DNA from: SIG622 sp045604705
GTDB taxonomy: Bacteria > Bacillota > Clostridia > Oscillospirales > CAG-382
Direction of reading: 5' to 3'
DNA length: 64,000 nucleotides
NCBI GenBank assembly: GCA_045604705.1
Contig: JAZUOO010000022.1
Span: 1 to 64,000 of the forward strand
The position numbers and the translations under genes are program-made. Below are positions 45,953 to 56,856 of this stretch, piece by piece; within the stretch, counting starts at the first letter, position 1, and the number at the start of each line of letters is the position of its first letter. The notes under the pieces are model-generated. The model did not search any database and had not been told where the DNA came from. It saw nothing but the letters and a program-made list of their open reading frames with translations.

Positions 45953-46830
45953 AACAGAACACAATCACAAGAGCAATGACACGCTGCGGCAACGCAAGAA
46001 TACTGATAATCAACTCAAAGGAAATGGTAAACGACGCCATCGACATCCACCACCTCTCCCCCACCTGTGCGGCGGCTCTCGGAAGAACACTTACGGCAGC
46101 TTCCCTCATCGGCGTAATGCTGAAGAACAAAACCGACAGCGCAACCCTCACCTTTGACGGCGACGGCGTATGCGGAAAGCTGATTGCCACCTCCGACTAC
46201 TACGGAAACGTAAAGGGCTGTGCCGAAAACCCGACAGCGGATCTTCCCACAAATGCAAAAGGCAAGCTTGACGTTGCAGGAGCTGTCGGCAAAGGAAATA
46301 TGTATATTATCCGTGACTGCGGCGAGGGCGAACCTTATGTTGGCATGATTCCGATAGTATCAGGCGAAATTGCCGAGGATATAACCGAATACTACGCAAA
46401 AAGCGAACAGATTCCCACGGTATGTGCTCTCGGCGTTCTTATCGGCACAGACTACAAAGCAATAGGTGCAGGCGGTGTCATGATTCAGCTTCTGCCCGGT
46501 GCAGACGATGAATTTATCGACAGACTCTCCGAGCGGGTTCCCGTCCTCTCCAACGTGTCCCATATGTTCAGCGAGGGCAAAACAAACGAAGAACTTCTCC
46601 TTGAAATCATGGGCGACATTGAAATAGACATCTTCGACGAAATAGACTGCTCCTACCATTGTGACTGTTCGGGCGAAAGAGTTGAAAAAGCTCTTGTATC
46701 CCTTGGCAAAAAGGAGCTTGAGGACATCATAAATGACGGCAAGCCCATTGATGTGGGATGTCAGTTCTGCGGTAAGAAGTACACCTTTACAACGGATGAT
46801 ATAAAAAAGCTCTACGACAGAGCAAAGTAA
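45949..46830 (+). CDS. hslO: Hsp33 redox-regulated chaperone
   Basis: A holdase chaperone activated by oxidation. The 293-residue protein has the conserved N-terminal fold (SPTCAAALGRTLTAASLIGV) and the C-terminal redox switch: Cys238-x-Cys240 (YHCDCS) and Cys271-x-x-Cys274 (VGCQFCGK). These four Cys bind zinc when reduced. The 30-residue spacing is normal. miaB begins 10 bases downstream. Confidence 0.96.
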   Translation: MKQNTITRAMTRCGNARILIINSKEMVNDAIDIHHLSPTCAAALGRTLTAASLIGVMLKNKTDSATLTFDGDGVCGKLIATSDYYGNVKGCAENPTADLPTNAKGKLDVAGAVGKGNMYIIRDCGEGEPYVGMIPIVSGEIAEDITEYYAKSEQIPTVCALGVLIGTDYKAIGAGGVMIQLLPGADDEFIDRLSERVPVLSNVSHMFSEGKTNEELLLEIMGDIEIDIFDEIDCSYHCDCSGERVEKALVSLGKKELEDIINDGKPIDVGCQFCGKKYTFTTDDIKKLYDRAK

Positions 46831-46840
46831 ACGGAGCAAC

Positions 46841-48247
46841 ATGAAAAAACATATAGATTTCAACTACAACGACATACAGGAGCAATACGGTCTATGCCGG
46901 GAGCTTTGCGAACTGAATGCAGACAAGAATCTCAAAGTCTGCGTGCAGACATTCGGATGCCAGCAAAACGAAGCAGACAGTGAAAGAATCCTCGGCTGGG
47001 CAATAAAGTGCGGCTACGAAAAATGCGACACTCTCGAAGAGGCAGACCTTATCGTCTTCAACACTTGTGCCGTCCGTGAACACGCAGAACTCCGTGCCCT
47101 TTCAAAAACGGGACAGCTCAAGCACCTTAAAGAAAAGAATCCCGAGCTTCTCATAGGACTCTGGGGCTGTATGGTGGCTCAGGAACACAGAAAGAATACA
47201 ATAAAGCACAGCTATCCTTACGTTGATTTTGTCGCAGGCACAAATATGCTACACAGATTCCCGGAAATTCTCTATGATGTTGTGACAAACAAGAGAAGAA
47301 GATACTACGTTGACACGAAGGATTATTCCATAATCGAGGGCAGTGCCATAGAGCGTGACAGTACTTTCCGTGCATGGGTATCGGTAATGTACGGCTGTAA
47401 TAACTTCTGTACCTACTGCGTAGTCCCCTACGTCAGAGGCAGAGAAAGAAGCAGAAGTCCCAAAGCAATCCTCGACGAAGTACGCGAACTTGCGGCAAAG
47501 GGGTATAAAGAAATAACACTTCTCGGACAAAACGTCAACTCCTACGGCAAGAGCCTCCCGGAGGAAGAAAGAATAACCTTTGCCCAACTACTTGAAGAGA
47601 TATGCAAAATCGAGGGTGACTTCCTTGTCCGCTTCATGACAAGTCACCCGAAGGACGCCTCCGATGAGCTTATCGAGGTAATGGCAAAAAATCCGAAAAT
47701 TGCACGGCACTTCCATTTGCCGATGCAGTCGGGAAGCAGCGAAGTCCTTCGTGCAATGAACCGCCACTACGACAGGGAAAGATACTTTGAAGTAGCAAAA
47801 AAAATCAAAACCGCAATGCCGGACATAACCCTGACAACAGACATAATAGTGGGCTTCCCCGGTGAAACGGAACAGCAGTTTGAAGATACACTTTCCGCAG
47901 TAAAAGAAGTCGGCTTCGACTCAATCTACGCATTTATCTTCTCCCCGAGAAACGGCACACCCGCAGCAGAAATGCCCGACCCCTTTACAAAAGAGGAAAA
48001 GAGCGCAAGATTTTCAAGACTTCTCGAACTTGAATCGGAGGTCAATGCCTCTTTGGGCAAAAAACTTGTCGGCAGAGAAATGCGAATCCTCGTTGACACA
48101 CACCCTGCAGAGGATGGTTACTGCTCGGGCAGAAATTCCGGCAATAAGATTATAAAATTCAAATCCGACAAAGACTATTACGGAGAATACATAAACGTAA
48201 AGGTAACATCCGCCGAGGGGGCGAGCGTTTATGCAGAAATAATTTAA
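46841..48247 (+). CDS. miaB: tRNA-2-methylthio-N6-dimethylallyladenosine synthase
   Basis: A radical-SAM methylthiotransferase that modifies A37 of tRNAs reading UNN codons. The 468-residue protein has the auxiliary cluster Cys40 (TFGCQQN), Cys76 (NTCAVRE) and Cys110 (GLWGCMVAQ); radical-SAM Cys186-x3-Cys190-x2-Cys193 (YGCNNFCTYCVVPYVRG); and a C-terminal TRAM domain (about 405-468). A roughly 30-residue N-terminal lead precedes the conserved core. GGAG lies just before the ATG. Third gene of the unit; ylbF and mutS follow, a common clostridial order. Confidence 0.96.
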   Translation: MKKHIDFNYNDIQEQYGLCRELCELNADKNLKVCVQTFGCQQNEADSERILGWAIKCGYEKCDTLEEADLIVFNTCAVREHAELRALSKTGQLKHLKEKNPELLIGLWGCMVAQEHRKNTIKHSYPYVDFVAGTNMLHRFPEILYDVVTNKRRRYYVDTKDYSIIEGSAIERDSTFRAWVSVMYGCNNFCTYCVVPYVRGRERSRSPKAILDEVRELAAKGYKEITLLGQNVNSYGKSLPEEERITFAQLLEEICKIEGDFLVRFMTSHPKDASDELIEVMAKNPKIARHFHLPMQSGSSEVLRAMNRHYDRERYFEVAKKIKTAMPDITLTTDIIVGFPGETEQQFEDTLSAVKEVGFDSIYAFIFSPRNGTPAAEMPDPFTKEEKSARFSRLLELESEVNASLGKKLVGREMRILVDTHPAEDGYCSGRNSGNKIIKFKSDKDYYGEYINVKVTSAEGASVYAEII

Positions 48248-48379
48248 AATTTACAATGCACAATCGGCTGACATCGGAATAACAATCTGTAGGGACAATC
48301 CCTGTGTGGTCGCCCGTTCCGCCCGGAGCCGTTAGTATTTAACAAACACAATTCACAATCAATCGAAAGGACAAACATT

Positions 48380-48796
48380 ATGACAGAACTTCAGATAGTA
48401 GAACTCGCAAAAACCTTAGGCAAGGAACTTCAAGGCTGCAAGAAATTTCAGGAATACACAGAAGCAAAAAAAGAATTCTTCGCAAGCGACGAGCTTAAAA
48501 CAAAGCTCTCCGAATTTAAAGTACAAAAGGATTTGCTTGACAAGCAGGCAGAGCTGACAAACGCCGACGAGCAGATAATCGACGCCATCGGCGCAAGAGC
48601 CGAAACTCTTTACCGTGAGATAAACGAGCACCCCGTATATCAGAGATTCCAGACAGCAGAACAGGAATTCAACGTACTTCTCGGTGCCGTCAACTCCACA
48701 ATAGGCTCATTCCTTGCAGACCCCGACGAAGTAAAGAGCGCAAGCGGTGCGTGCAGCGGGCATTGTGAGTCTTGCAAGAGCAACTGTAAGCACTGA
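48380..48796 (+). CDS. YlbF/YmcA family protein with Cys-rich tail
   Basis: A 138-residue all-helical protein of the Com_YlbF group (DUF964). In B. subtilis the YlbF-YmcA-YaaT complex carries iron-sulfur clusters and affects RNase Y and competence or biofilm control. The last 15 residues, ACSGHCESCKSNCKH, hold four Cys and two His and could bind a cluster or metal. An AAAGGA site precedes the ATG. Placed between miaB and mutS. The stop codon lies inside a perfect CACTGAT/ATCAGTG hairpin (48791-48806). Confidence 0.82.
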   Translation: MTELQIVELAKTLGKELQGCKKFQEYTEAKKEFFASDELKTKLSEFKVQKDLLDKQAELTNADEQIIDAIGARAETLYREINEHPVYQRFQTAEQEFNVLLGAVNSTIGSFLADPDEVKSASGACSGHCESCKSNCKH

Positions 48797-49116
48797 TAAA
48801 TCAGTGCAATGCTTAATGCGCAAGAAGAATCCGTAGTATTCTTTAAAGAACGCTTTGCGTTCTTCTTAATGCATAATCAAGGATATTTTTCTTTGAAAAA
48901 TTACTTTTAATTTAAACTTACAAACTGCAAACTTGTTGCTTTGTTTTACAAGACAATCATAATCACATTAAACCCCAATAAATTCACACAAGAATTTCAA
49001 TCAAATGAAGAAAGCGAAGCTTTCAACAATAATTATGCATTGTGCATTATGCATTGTGCATTAAAAAGCTCCAAGTGGGCTTCACATCCATCTTAAAGAA
49101 AGCCGAGGTGCTTCCA
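48797..49116 (+). other. ylbF-mutS spacer with two repeat classes
   Basis: Holds a reversed double-hairpin element: AAGAAT / ATTCTT (48825-48830 / 48838-48843) and AAGAACGC / GCGTTCTT (48846-48853 / 48857-48864). It also holds hairpin repeat copy D (49004-49065). A short AT-rich middle has no clear gene or promoter. Confidence 0.6.
49004..49065 (+). repeat. Hairpin/TGCATT repeat, copy D
   Basis: AATGAA (49004-49009), stem GAAAGC / GCTTTC (49010-49015 / 49019-49024), AACAATAATT, then four ATGCATT/GTGCATT units. It ends about 50 bases before mutS. Confidence 0.75.
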
Positions 49117-51708
49117 ATGCCCTACACGCCCATGATGCTTCAATACTTTGAAGTAAAAGAACAATACAAAGACCACATACTCTTTTACCGTCTGGGGGAC
49201 TTTTATGAAATGTTCTTTGACGATGCAAAAACGGCTTCCCGTGAGCTGGAGCTGACGTTGACAGGTCGTGATTGCGGCATGGAAGAGCGTGCCCCCATGT
49301 GCGGTGTCCCCTATCACAGTGCTGAAGGATATATCGCAAAGCTTGTCAGCCGGGGTTACAAAGTCGCAATCTGCGAACAGGTGGAAGACCCTGCAACCGC
49401 CAAAGGCATAGTAAAAAGAGATGTTGTAAGAATAATCACCCCGGGTACGGTTACCGAGGGCAGCCTTCTTCTTGACGGCAAGAACAACTACCTTTGTGCA
49501 ATGTTTATCGAAGGTTCCCGTGCAGGCTTTGCCGTTGCGGATATTTCCACGGCAGAGGTTTATGCAACTGACTTTTCGCAAGGCGACATAATCTCAAGAC
49601 TTACGGGCGAGCTTGCAGTCTACAGTCCCAGCGAGATTATCACCAATATTGACGAGGAAAGCCTTGACGAGCTTGCCGAATACATAAGAGGCAGACTCGG
49701 TGCATTTTTGGGTGCAGGCGAAACCGAAAGATTTTCCAAAGGACTTGAAATACTCTCAAAGCAGTTCGGCAACGACTACCTTACAGAATACGGAATAGAT
49801 GCCGAATCTCCCGCACTCACAGCACTTTCGGCACTTCTCGACTACCTTACCGAAACCCAGAAAAAAGACGTTTCAAGCATAAACAAGCTCACCTACTACA
49901 ATAACGAGCAGTTTTTGGCAATAGACGTCAACACAAGAAGAAACCTCGAACTGTGCGAAGCCATGCGTACCCGTGAAAAAAGAGGTACACTTCTGTGGGT
50001 GCTGGATAAAACAAAAACCGCAATGGGCTCAAGACTCCTTCGCAAGTGGGTGGAACAGCCTCTTGTGTCCGTCAACATGATAAACACAAGACAGGAAGCG
50101 GTAAAAGAGCTTTTCGGAAGCTTCATCGCAAAGGAAGAACTGCAAACCGAGCTTTCCGGCATAAACGACATAGAAAGACTTCTAACCAAAATAATCTACG
50201 GCACCGCAAACGGCAGAGATCTCACAGCCCTTATGACAACCTGCGAGCACCTGCCGAAAATCCGTGAGCTTCTTGCCGCAATGGAATGCCCGGAGCTTTG
50301 CGACCTTTACATGAATATAGATGAGCTTTGCGACATAAAAGAAGAAATCCACGCCGCAATCTGCGACAATCCTCCGTTCTCCGTGCGTGAAGGCGGCTTT
50401 ATACGGGACGGCTACAATGAACAGGTAGACGAGCTTCGCAGTATCATGGGCGAGGGCAGAAGCTGGATAACACAGATTGAGCAAAAGGAAAAGGAAGCCA
50501 CAGGCATAAAAAATCTGAAAATCGGCTATAACAGAGTTTTCGGATACTACATAGAAGTCACAAAATCCAACATAGACATGGTACCCGAAACCTACATAAG
50601 AAAACAAACTCTCACAGGCTGCGAAAGATATATAACCCAAGAGCTTAAAGACATGGAAGCCAAGGTTCTCGGCGCGCAGGATAAAATCGTTGCCCTTGAA
50701 TACGAGCTGTTTGTAAAGCTCTGCTCATTCATCTCGGCAAACGTCGTAAGACTTCAGAGAACCGCCGCACTTCTTGCAAGACTTGACGTTTATGTATCAC
50801 TTGCGGATGTTGCAAGCAAAAACAACTACGTCTGCCCCGAGGTTGACTATTCGGATAAGCTTGACATAAAAGGCGGCAGACACCCGATTGTGGAAAAGTA
50901 TATGTCGGGAAATCAGATGTTTGTTCCAAACGATGCGTACCTTGACGAAAACAGAAGAATAATGCTGATAACCGGTCCCAATATGGCAGGTAAATCCACA
51001 TATATGCGTCAGAATGCCCTTATAGTCATCATGGCACAGATAGGCTCATTCGTTCCATGCGAGAGTGCAAGAATAGGCATCGTGGACAAGGTATTCACAA
51101 GAGTGGGCGCAAGCGATGATTTAGCCTCCGGTCAGTCAACATTTATGCTTGAAATGAACGAGGTAGCATACATCCTTGCCAACGCCACAAAAAAGAGCTT
51201 TATAATCTACGATGAAATCGGCAGGGGTACCTCCACCTACGACGGTATGAGTATCGCCAGAGCCATAGCCGAATACACCGCAGGTAAAAAAATCGGTGCA
51301 AAAACCATGTTCGCAACCCACTACCACGAACTCACCGAGCTCTCGGAAACCTTCCCCTGCATAGTAAACTACTCAATCGCTGCAAAAAAGAGAGGCGACG
51401 AGCTTATATTCCTGCGCAAAATAGTCGAGGGTGCCGCAGACGACAGCTACGGTATAGAAGTAGCAAAGCTGGCAGGCGTCCCGAATGAAGTAATAAAGCG
51501 TGCGAAAGAAGTCCTTGAAAGCCTTGAAAACGGCATAGGCATCCCTCTTGGCAGAGGCGCAAAGCAAAAGCAGGAAGAACCAACCCTCTCCTTTGAGGAT
51601 CTCTCGAAAGACAAAATCTACAGCATGATAAAGCATACCGACCTTGACACATTGTCACCGATTGAAGCGCTTCAAAGGCTTTATGAGCTTAAGAAATATA
51701 CTATGTAA
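49117..51708 (+). CDS. mutS: DNA mismatch repair protein MutS
   Basis: Recognises mismatches and recruits MutL. The 863-residue protein starts MPYTPMMLQYFEVKEQY. The mismatch-wedge motif GDFYEMFF (Phe-x-Glu) is near residue 30, Walker A GPNMAGKSTYMRQ near residue 623, then DEIGRGTSTYDG and the ATHYHELTEL switch. Length and domain order are normal. The frame is open 25 codons upstream through the TGCATT repeat, but ATG 49117 has GAGG eight bases before it and matches the family start. mutL lies 1 kb downstream across repeat block R1. Confidence 0.96.
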   Translation: MPYTPMMLQYFEVKEQYKDHILFYRLGDFYEMFFDDAKTASRELELTLTGRDCGMEERAPMCGVPYHSAEGYIAKLVSRGYKVAICEQVEDPATAKGIVKRDVVRIITPGTVTEGSLLLDGKNNYLCAMFIEGSRAGFAVADISTAEVYATDFSQGDIISRLTGELAVYSPSEIITNIDEESLDELAEYIRGRLGAFLGAGETERFSKGLEILSKQFGNDYLTEYGIDAESPALTALSALLDYLTETQKKDVSSINKLTYYNNEQFLAIDVNTRRNLELCEAMRTREKRGTLLWVLDKTKTAMGSRLLRKWVEQPLVSVNMINTRQEAVKELFGSFIAKEELQTELSGINDIERLLTKIIYGTANGRDLTALMTTCEHLPKIRELLAAMECPELCDLYMNIDELCDIKEEIHAAICDNPPFSVREGGFIRDGYNEQVDELRSIMGEGRSWITQIEQKEKEATGIKNLKIGYNRVFGYYIEVTKSNIDMVPETYIRKQTLTGCERYITQELKDMEAKVLGAQDKIVALEYELFVKLCSFISANVVRLQRTAALLARLDVYVSLADVASKNNYVCPEVDYSDKLDIKGGRHPIVEKYMSGNQMFVPNDAYLDENRRIMLITGPNMAGKSTYMRQNALIVIMAQIGSFVPCESARIGIVDKVFTRVGASDDLASGQSTFMLEMNEVAYILANATKKSFIIYDEIGRGTSTYDGMSIARAIAEYTAGKKIGAKTMFATHYHELTELSETFPCIVNYSIAAKKRGDELIFLRKIVEGAADDSYGIEVAKLAGVPNEVIKRAKEVLESLENGIGIPLGRGAKQKQEEPTLSFEDLSKDKIYSMIKHTDLDTLSPIEALQRLYELKKYTM

Positions 51709-51716
51709 GATATGTG

Positions 51717-52480
51717 GCACCTGCGGAGCGTTGTGCGGTATGTGATTGCTGAGATGTCCTCATGGCACATCTTCGTCGTCACGCCCTACATATATGCACA
51801 CCAAAAAAATTAATCAAAGCGAATTGTGATTATTGCAATTTCCTCGTACCGCAGTGCGATACAATATAATCAAAAGCGAAGCTTTTTACCTAAATTATGC
51901 ATTATGCATTATGCATTGTGCATTGTGCATTGCGCATTGTGCATTGCGAAGCAAAACCCTCATGGCACGACACACAGGTCGTGCCCTACATAGGTCGCTG
52001 CACCCTCGGATATTTTGTTTAATTTGTAATGTTTGCGATGCCTGCGAAGACCCTCTCCGTCAGCTTCGCTGCCACCTCTCCCAGAGGGAGAGGCAAGATG
52101 TGCACCCACGGAGCGTTGTACGGATTGTGATTGTTGCGATGTTCTCATGGCACGACACACAGGTCGTGCCCTACTTTCAGCCAAAACCTCAAATCAGCAG
52201 AAACCAAAAATTTTAAACTCAGGGGTGATAGGGGGCGCCAGCCCCCTGGGCAGAACAATCGAGCTGTTCCAACAGAAGAAAGCAACAAAAAATCTTTGAA
52301 GCAACACATTTTAGGGTTCAGAAGAATCCTTCGGATTCTTTAAAGTTTGCTTGCAAACTTCTTAGGGACGAAGTCCCTGAGCGGCGTTTTTTTGGTTACT
52401 TTTTTTCGCTGTAGAAAAAACAGTAACGCCCCGCCGGCAAGGCGAAAGGCAAAGATTAGCAGCCGCTTAAACAAAACGCA
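51717..52480 (+). repeat. Noncoding mosaic repeat block R1 between mutS and mutL
   Basis: About 760 bases made of modules that recur, in the same orientation, in block R2 (56857-57445), with long near-identical runs. Modules include hairpin repeat copy E (AAAAGC / GCTTTT, 51872-51886, then TGCATT units), GGCACGAC / GTCGTGCC hairpins (near 51963 and 52149), AGGGGGC / GCCCCCT (near 52228-52246), the double hairpin AAGAATCC / GGATTCTT and AAGTTTGC / GCAAACTT (52322-52360), and AGGGAC / GTCCCT (52364-52378). Frames within it are short and shift between copies, so no protein is called. Confidence 0.8.
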
Positions 52481-52727
52481 GCCAGTAAGAATTCAAAAGA
52501 AACCAAAAAACAATAAATCAGAAATCTGTTGAACAAAACGCAGAAAGTAAAAAATCAGCAGAAACCCCAAAAGCCCCAACCCAGCAGCCTGTTAAACCAA
52601 CCGCAAAAAGCCACAAATAAAAAACCAAACGCAACAACATCGCAGTTAATCCCCCTTACCAAACCAAACAAAGAGTTCAGAAAAACCATCCCTCATTTAT
52701 CTCATCCCCCGGAGGTGATCCTAAAAA
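52481..52727 (+). other. A/C-rich leader before mutL
   Basis: Almost free of G on the plus strand, with two to three imperfect copies of a unit like TTAAACAAAACGCAG...AGTAA (near 52468, 52525 and 52586). No gene seen. The mutL ribosome site GGAGGTGAT ends it. Confidence 0.5.
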
Positions 52728-54986
52728 TTGGGCATAATCAACGTCCTTGACAAACACACCGCAAACCTAATCGCCGCAGGCGAAGTAGTCGAGCGTCCCT
52801 CCAGCGCAATAAAGGAGCTTCTGGAAAACAGCGCCGACGCAGGAGCAACACAAATAACCGTTGAAATAAAGAACGGCGGCAGCACATACATAAGAGTCAG
52901 CGACAACGGCTGCGGAATCTCTGCAGAGGACGTCCCGGTATGTATCCTGCGCCACGCAACAAGCAAAATAAAAGATAAAAACGACCTTGCGGCAATATCC
53001 ACATTGGGATTTCGGGGCGAAGCACTCGCAGCAATATCCGCAGTAACACGCCTTAGAATCATAACAAAACGCAAGGAAGACGATACAGGCACTTACTTTT
53101 CCGCAGACTTCGGCGAAAAGAAAGAAATTTCCGAAACAGGCTGTCCCGTAGGTACTACCATAATTGCAGAAAACCTATTTGAAAATGTCCCGGCAAGAAG
53201 AAAGTTTCTTCGCAGAGACGTATCGGAAACAAAAGCCGTCGGTGCGGCAGTGGAAAAATTCGCACTCTCAAAACCGCACATCGCAGTGACATTTATTTCC
53301 GACGGCGGCGTAAAGCTCAAAACCCCCGGTGACGGAAGCCTCAAAAACTGCATCTACGCAGCACTCGGCAAAGAGTTCACCGACAATATGCTCCCGGTAT
53401 CCTATACCTTGGGCGATATAGAAGTCACAGGCTTTATCGGAAAGCCACAGTTTGCAAGACCAAACAGGAATCTGCAGAATTTCTTTATAAATGAAAGATA
53501 TATAAAATCAGGCACAATGGCGGCAGGACTCGAGGAGGGCTTCAAAAGCTTCTGCCCCATAGGTAAATTCCCCGCTTGCGTGCTGTTCCTGAAAATAGAT
53601 TTCGATAAAGTGGACATCAATATCCACCCCGCAAAGCTTGAAGTCAAATTCACAGGCGAGCGACAGGTGTTTGAAACAGTAATGTACGCCGTCAGGAACG
53701 CCCTTTCAAGAGGCATGAACTCCTTCGCACCGCCAAGGGCACAAAGATTCATCGACAACCTTGAGCGCAAAGCCCCCGACGTTACCGTCAACAACTCCGA
53801 AACCGGCAAGGACACCTTCGTCGAAGCCTTCGCAAAGCCCTCGGAGATGATAGCGGATAAAGGTGTTATTTCCGTACCCAATCCCGAAAGTATTGAGAAG
53901 ATTTACGGCAAAGAAAACACAAACGGCGTAAATTCACTAAACTTCGACTACAGTGTGCCGGAATACGCAAAAGCACCCGAATATCCCAAAGCACAGGAAA
54001 GCATACAGAATAAATCAGAAACGGACAACCCCAAAAAGCAAGCCTTGCCGAACCGGGATATTCAAGCCACCGAAAGTCAAGCATCTCTCGAATTTATTCG
54101 GGTTGACTACAACAGTATCGAGGCTCTAAAGAATTCAAAACCAGCCTCTAAAAGCTCCATGCTTGAACAAAAGATCAACGAGATTCTGAGCAAAAAGAAA
54201 CCGAAAACGGAAGAATCCCCCGAACAAGCACAAAAAACCGAAGCAACACCGAAAGAAGAATGCTCAAAGAACTCAGGAGAACAAACAGAGCAGCCTTACT
54301 CTCCCGAAGACATATCCCTGTTCCAAAGTATGCCCCGCAAAGCAACCGATACCCCCGAAGCTCCGTTCAAGGAAATTGCAGACAAGGATACGGCAGCAGA
54401 ACTCATGCAAAGAGTCAGCAGCGGAATAACCGTAATCGGCGAAGCCTTCAACTCATATATCATCGTACAGCGTGACTCTACACTTTATATGATAGACAAG
54501 CACGCCGCACACGAGCGGATAATATACGAATCCCTCAAAAAAGGCAAAAAAGAGGGCGGCACACAGCTGCTTCTCATCCCCATAACAGTAAATGTAGCCG
54601 CCGAGGAATCAATTGCCATAGCAGAAAACGGAGAGTACCTTGAAAATATCGGCTATGTCTTTGAGGAATTCGGAACAAACACATATCTTCTCCGAGGTAT
54701 TCCCGCAGAAATTGACACAAGCAGTGCCGGAGAAACCTTTGTATATCTCGCAGGACAAATAGCCAAAGCCGGAGGTAAAGCAATAGGCGACATCTTTGAC
54801 AGAGCTCTCTATACCGCAGCCTGTAAAGCCGCAGTAAAAGCAGGGACAAAAACCTCAAAGCTGTCCTCCACAATGATAGCGGATATACTCTTCTCGGATG
54901 AAGCTGTGCTGTATTGCCCCCACGGAAGACCGGTAATATTGGAATTTACAAAATCAAAGCTGGATAAAATGTTCTCAAGAACCTAA
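52728..54986 (+). CDS. mutL: DNA mismatch repair endonuclease MutL
   Basis: Links MutS to strand incision. The 752-residue protein starts with TTG at 52728 (MGIINVLDKHTANLIAAGEV), eight bases after GGAGGTGAT. The GHKL ATPase motifs are SAIKELLENSADAGAT, DNGCGIS and GFRGEALAAIS. A long Glu/Pro/Lys-rich linker (about 370-545) leads to a C-terminal domain with the endonuclease motif DKHAAHERIIYE and CPHGRPVILEF. The protein is therefore the nicking type used by bacteria without MutH. Separated from mutS by R1; tgt follows 23 bases later. Confidence 0.96.
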   Translation: MGIINVLDKHTANLIAAGEVVERPSSAIKELLENSADAGATQITVEIKNGGSTYIRVSDNGCGISAEDVPVCILRHATSKIKDKNDLAAISTLGFRGEALAAISAVTRLRIITKRKEDDTGTYFSADFGEKKEISETGCPVGTTIIAENLFENVPARRKFLRRDVSETKAVGAAVEKFALSKPHIAVTFISDGGVKLKTPGDGSLKNCIYAALGKEFTDNMLPVSYTLGDIEVTGFIGKPQFARPNRNLQNFFINERYIKSGTMAAGLEEGFKSFCPIGKFPACVLFLKIDFDKVDINIHPAKLEVKFTGERQVFETVMYAVRNALSRGMNSFAPPRAQRFIDNLERKAPDVTVNNSETGKDTFVEAFAKPSEMIADKGVISVPNPESIEKIYGKENTNGVNSLNFDYSVPEYAKAPEYPKAQESIQNKSETDNPKKQALPNRDIQATESQASLEFIRVDYNSIEALKNSKPASKSSMLEQKINEILSKKKPKTEESPEQAQKTEATPKEECSKNSGEQTEQPYSPEDISLFQSMPRKATDTPEAPFKEIADKDTAAELMQRVSSGITVIGEAFNSYIIVQRDSTLYMIDKHAAHERIIYESLKKGKKEGGTQLLLIPITVNVAAEESIAIAENGEYLENIGYVFEEFGTNTYLLRGIPAEIDTSSAGETFVYLAGQIAKAGGKAIGDIFDRALYTAACKAAVKAGTKTSKLSSTMIADILFSDEAVLYCPHGRPVILEFTKSKLDKMFSRT

Positions 54987-54991
54987 AATAA

Positions 54992-56146
<1,155 letters not shown>

Positions 56147-56194
56147 ATAGGCACAGAATAATTTGTAAATATTTACTATTTTCCCCTTTTGTTA

Positions 56195-56223
56195 TTGAAA
56201 AATAATAAAAAGCGTGATATAAT
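56195..56223 (+). promoter_or_regulatory. yajC promoter
   Basis: TTGAAA (56195-56200), 17 bases, TATAAT (56218-56223), with an extended TG upstream of the -10. Confidence 0.7.
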
Positions 56224-56267
56224 ACACTTTGTTATGCAATCAAATTAAATTTTCGGAGGTATTAAAA

Positions 56268-56630
56268 ATGTCACTTACAAACCTTTATACACTTCAGGAT
56301 GCAACAGCAGGTCAGAGCGGCAGTATGCTCGGAATGCTTCTCCCCATCATCCTCATGGTAGCAATTTTCTACTTCATAGGCATCCGTCCTCAAAAGAAGC
56401 AGGAAAAGGAAGCAAAAGCAATGAGAGATAACCTTGCAATCGGCGACGAAATCGTAACCATCGGCGGCATCGTAGGCAAGATTGTTTCCAAGAGAGAAGA
56501 TGCCATCGTTATCGAAACAAGCTCCGACAGAACAAAGATGAAATTTGAAACCTGGGCAGTAAGAAATGTTGTAAAGAAAGCAAATGAAGCAACCGAAAGC
56601 AAGCCCGCAACCTTCAAGGTTAAGAAATAA
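56268..56630 (+). CDS. yajC: Preprotein translocase accessory subunit YajC
   Basis: A 120-residue single-helix protein of the SecDF-YajC complex. The N-terminus (MSLTNLYTLQDATAGQSGSM) precedes the membrane helix (LGMLLPIILMVAIFYFIGI). RPQKKQEKEAKAMRDNL and a conserved small beta domain (GDEIVTIGGIVGKIVSKRED) follow. ATG 56268 has GGAGG nine bases upstream; a longer frame from 56229 lacks a site. secDF is not in the window. It ends at a strong terminator. Confidence 0.95.
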   Translation: MSLTNLYTLQDATAGQSGSMLGMLLPIILMVAIFYFIGIRPQKKQEKEAKAMRDNLAIGDEIVTIGGIVGKIVSKREDAIVIETSSDRTKMKFETWAVRNVVKKANEATESKPATFKVKK

Positions 56631-56692
56631 TATACCTGCAGTTATTCTCTTAATTAGTTTTGAGAGTAATTCATACAGAGCCAAACCAAAAT

Positions 56693-56729
56693 CCGAGGTC
56701 AAACAGCAACCGACCTCGGTTCTTTTTAT
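56693..56729 (+). terminator. yajC terminator
   Basis: CCGAGGTC (56693-56700) pairs exactly with GACCTCGG (56712-56719), followed by TTCTTTTTATT. Confidence 0.85.
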
Positions 56730-56856
56730 TGCCCGGAATAAAGAAATGGGTATAGTTGTGCCCACGGAGCATTGTGCGGATTGTGATTGTTGCGATGCCT
56801 GCACCCTCTCCGTCAGCTTCGCTGCCACCTCTCCCAAAGGGCGAGGCATGGTTTGT

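Noticed and set aside
51895..51950. TGCATT-type tandem array resembling short regular repeats
   Set aside because: Units are 7-9 bases with no spacers and no cas genes; it is the tail of the hairpin repeat, not a CRISPR array.
52033..52343. Open frames inside R1 and the matching ones in R2
   Set aside because: The two copies shift frame relative to each other, have no ribosome sites and consist of hairpin modules; the shared peptide strings follow from shared DNA.
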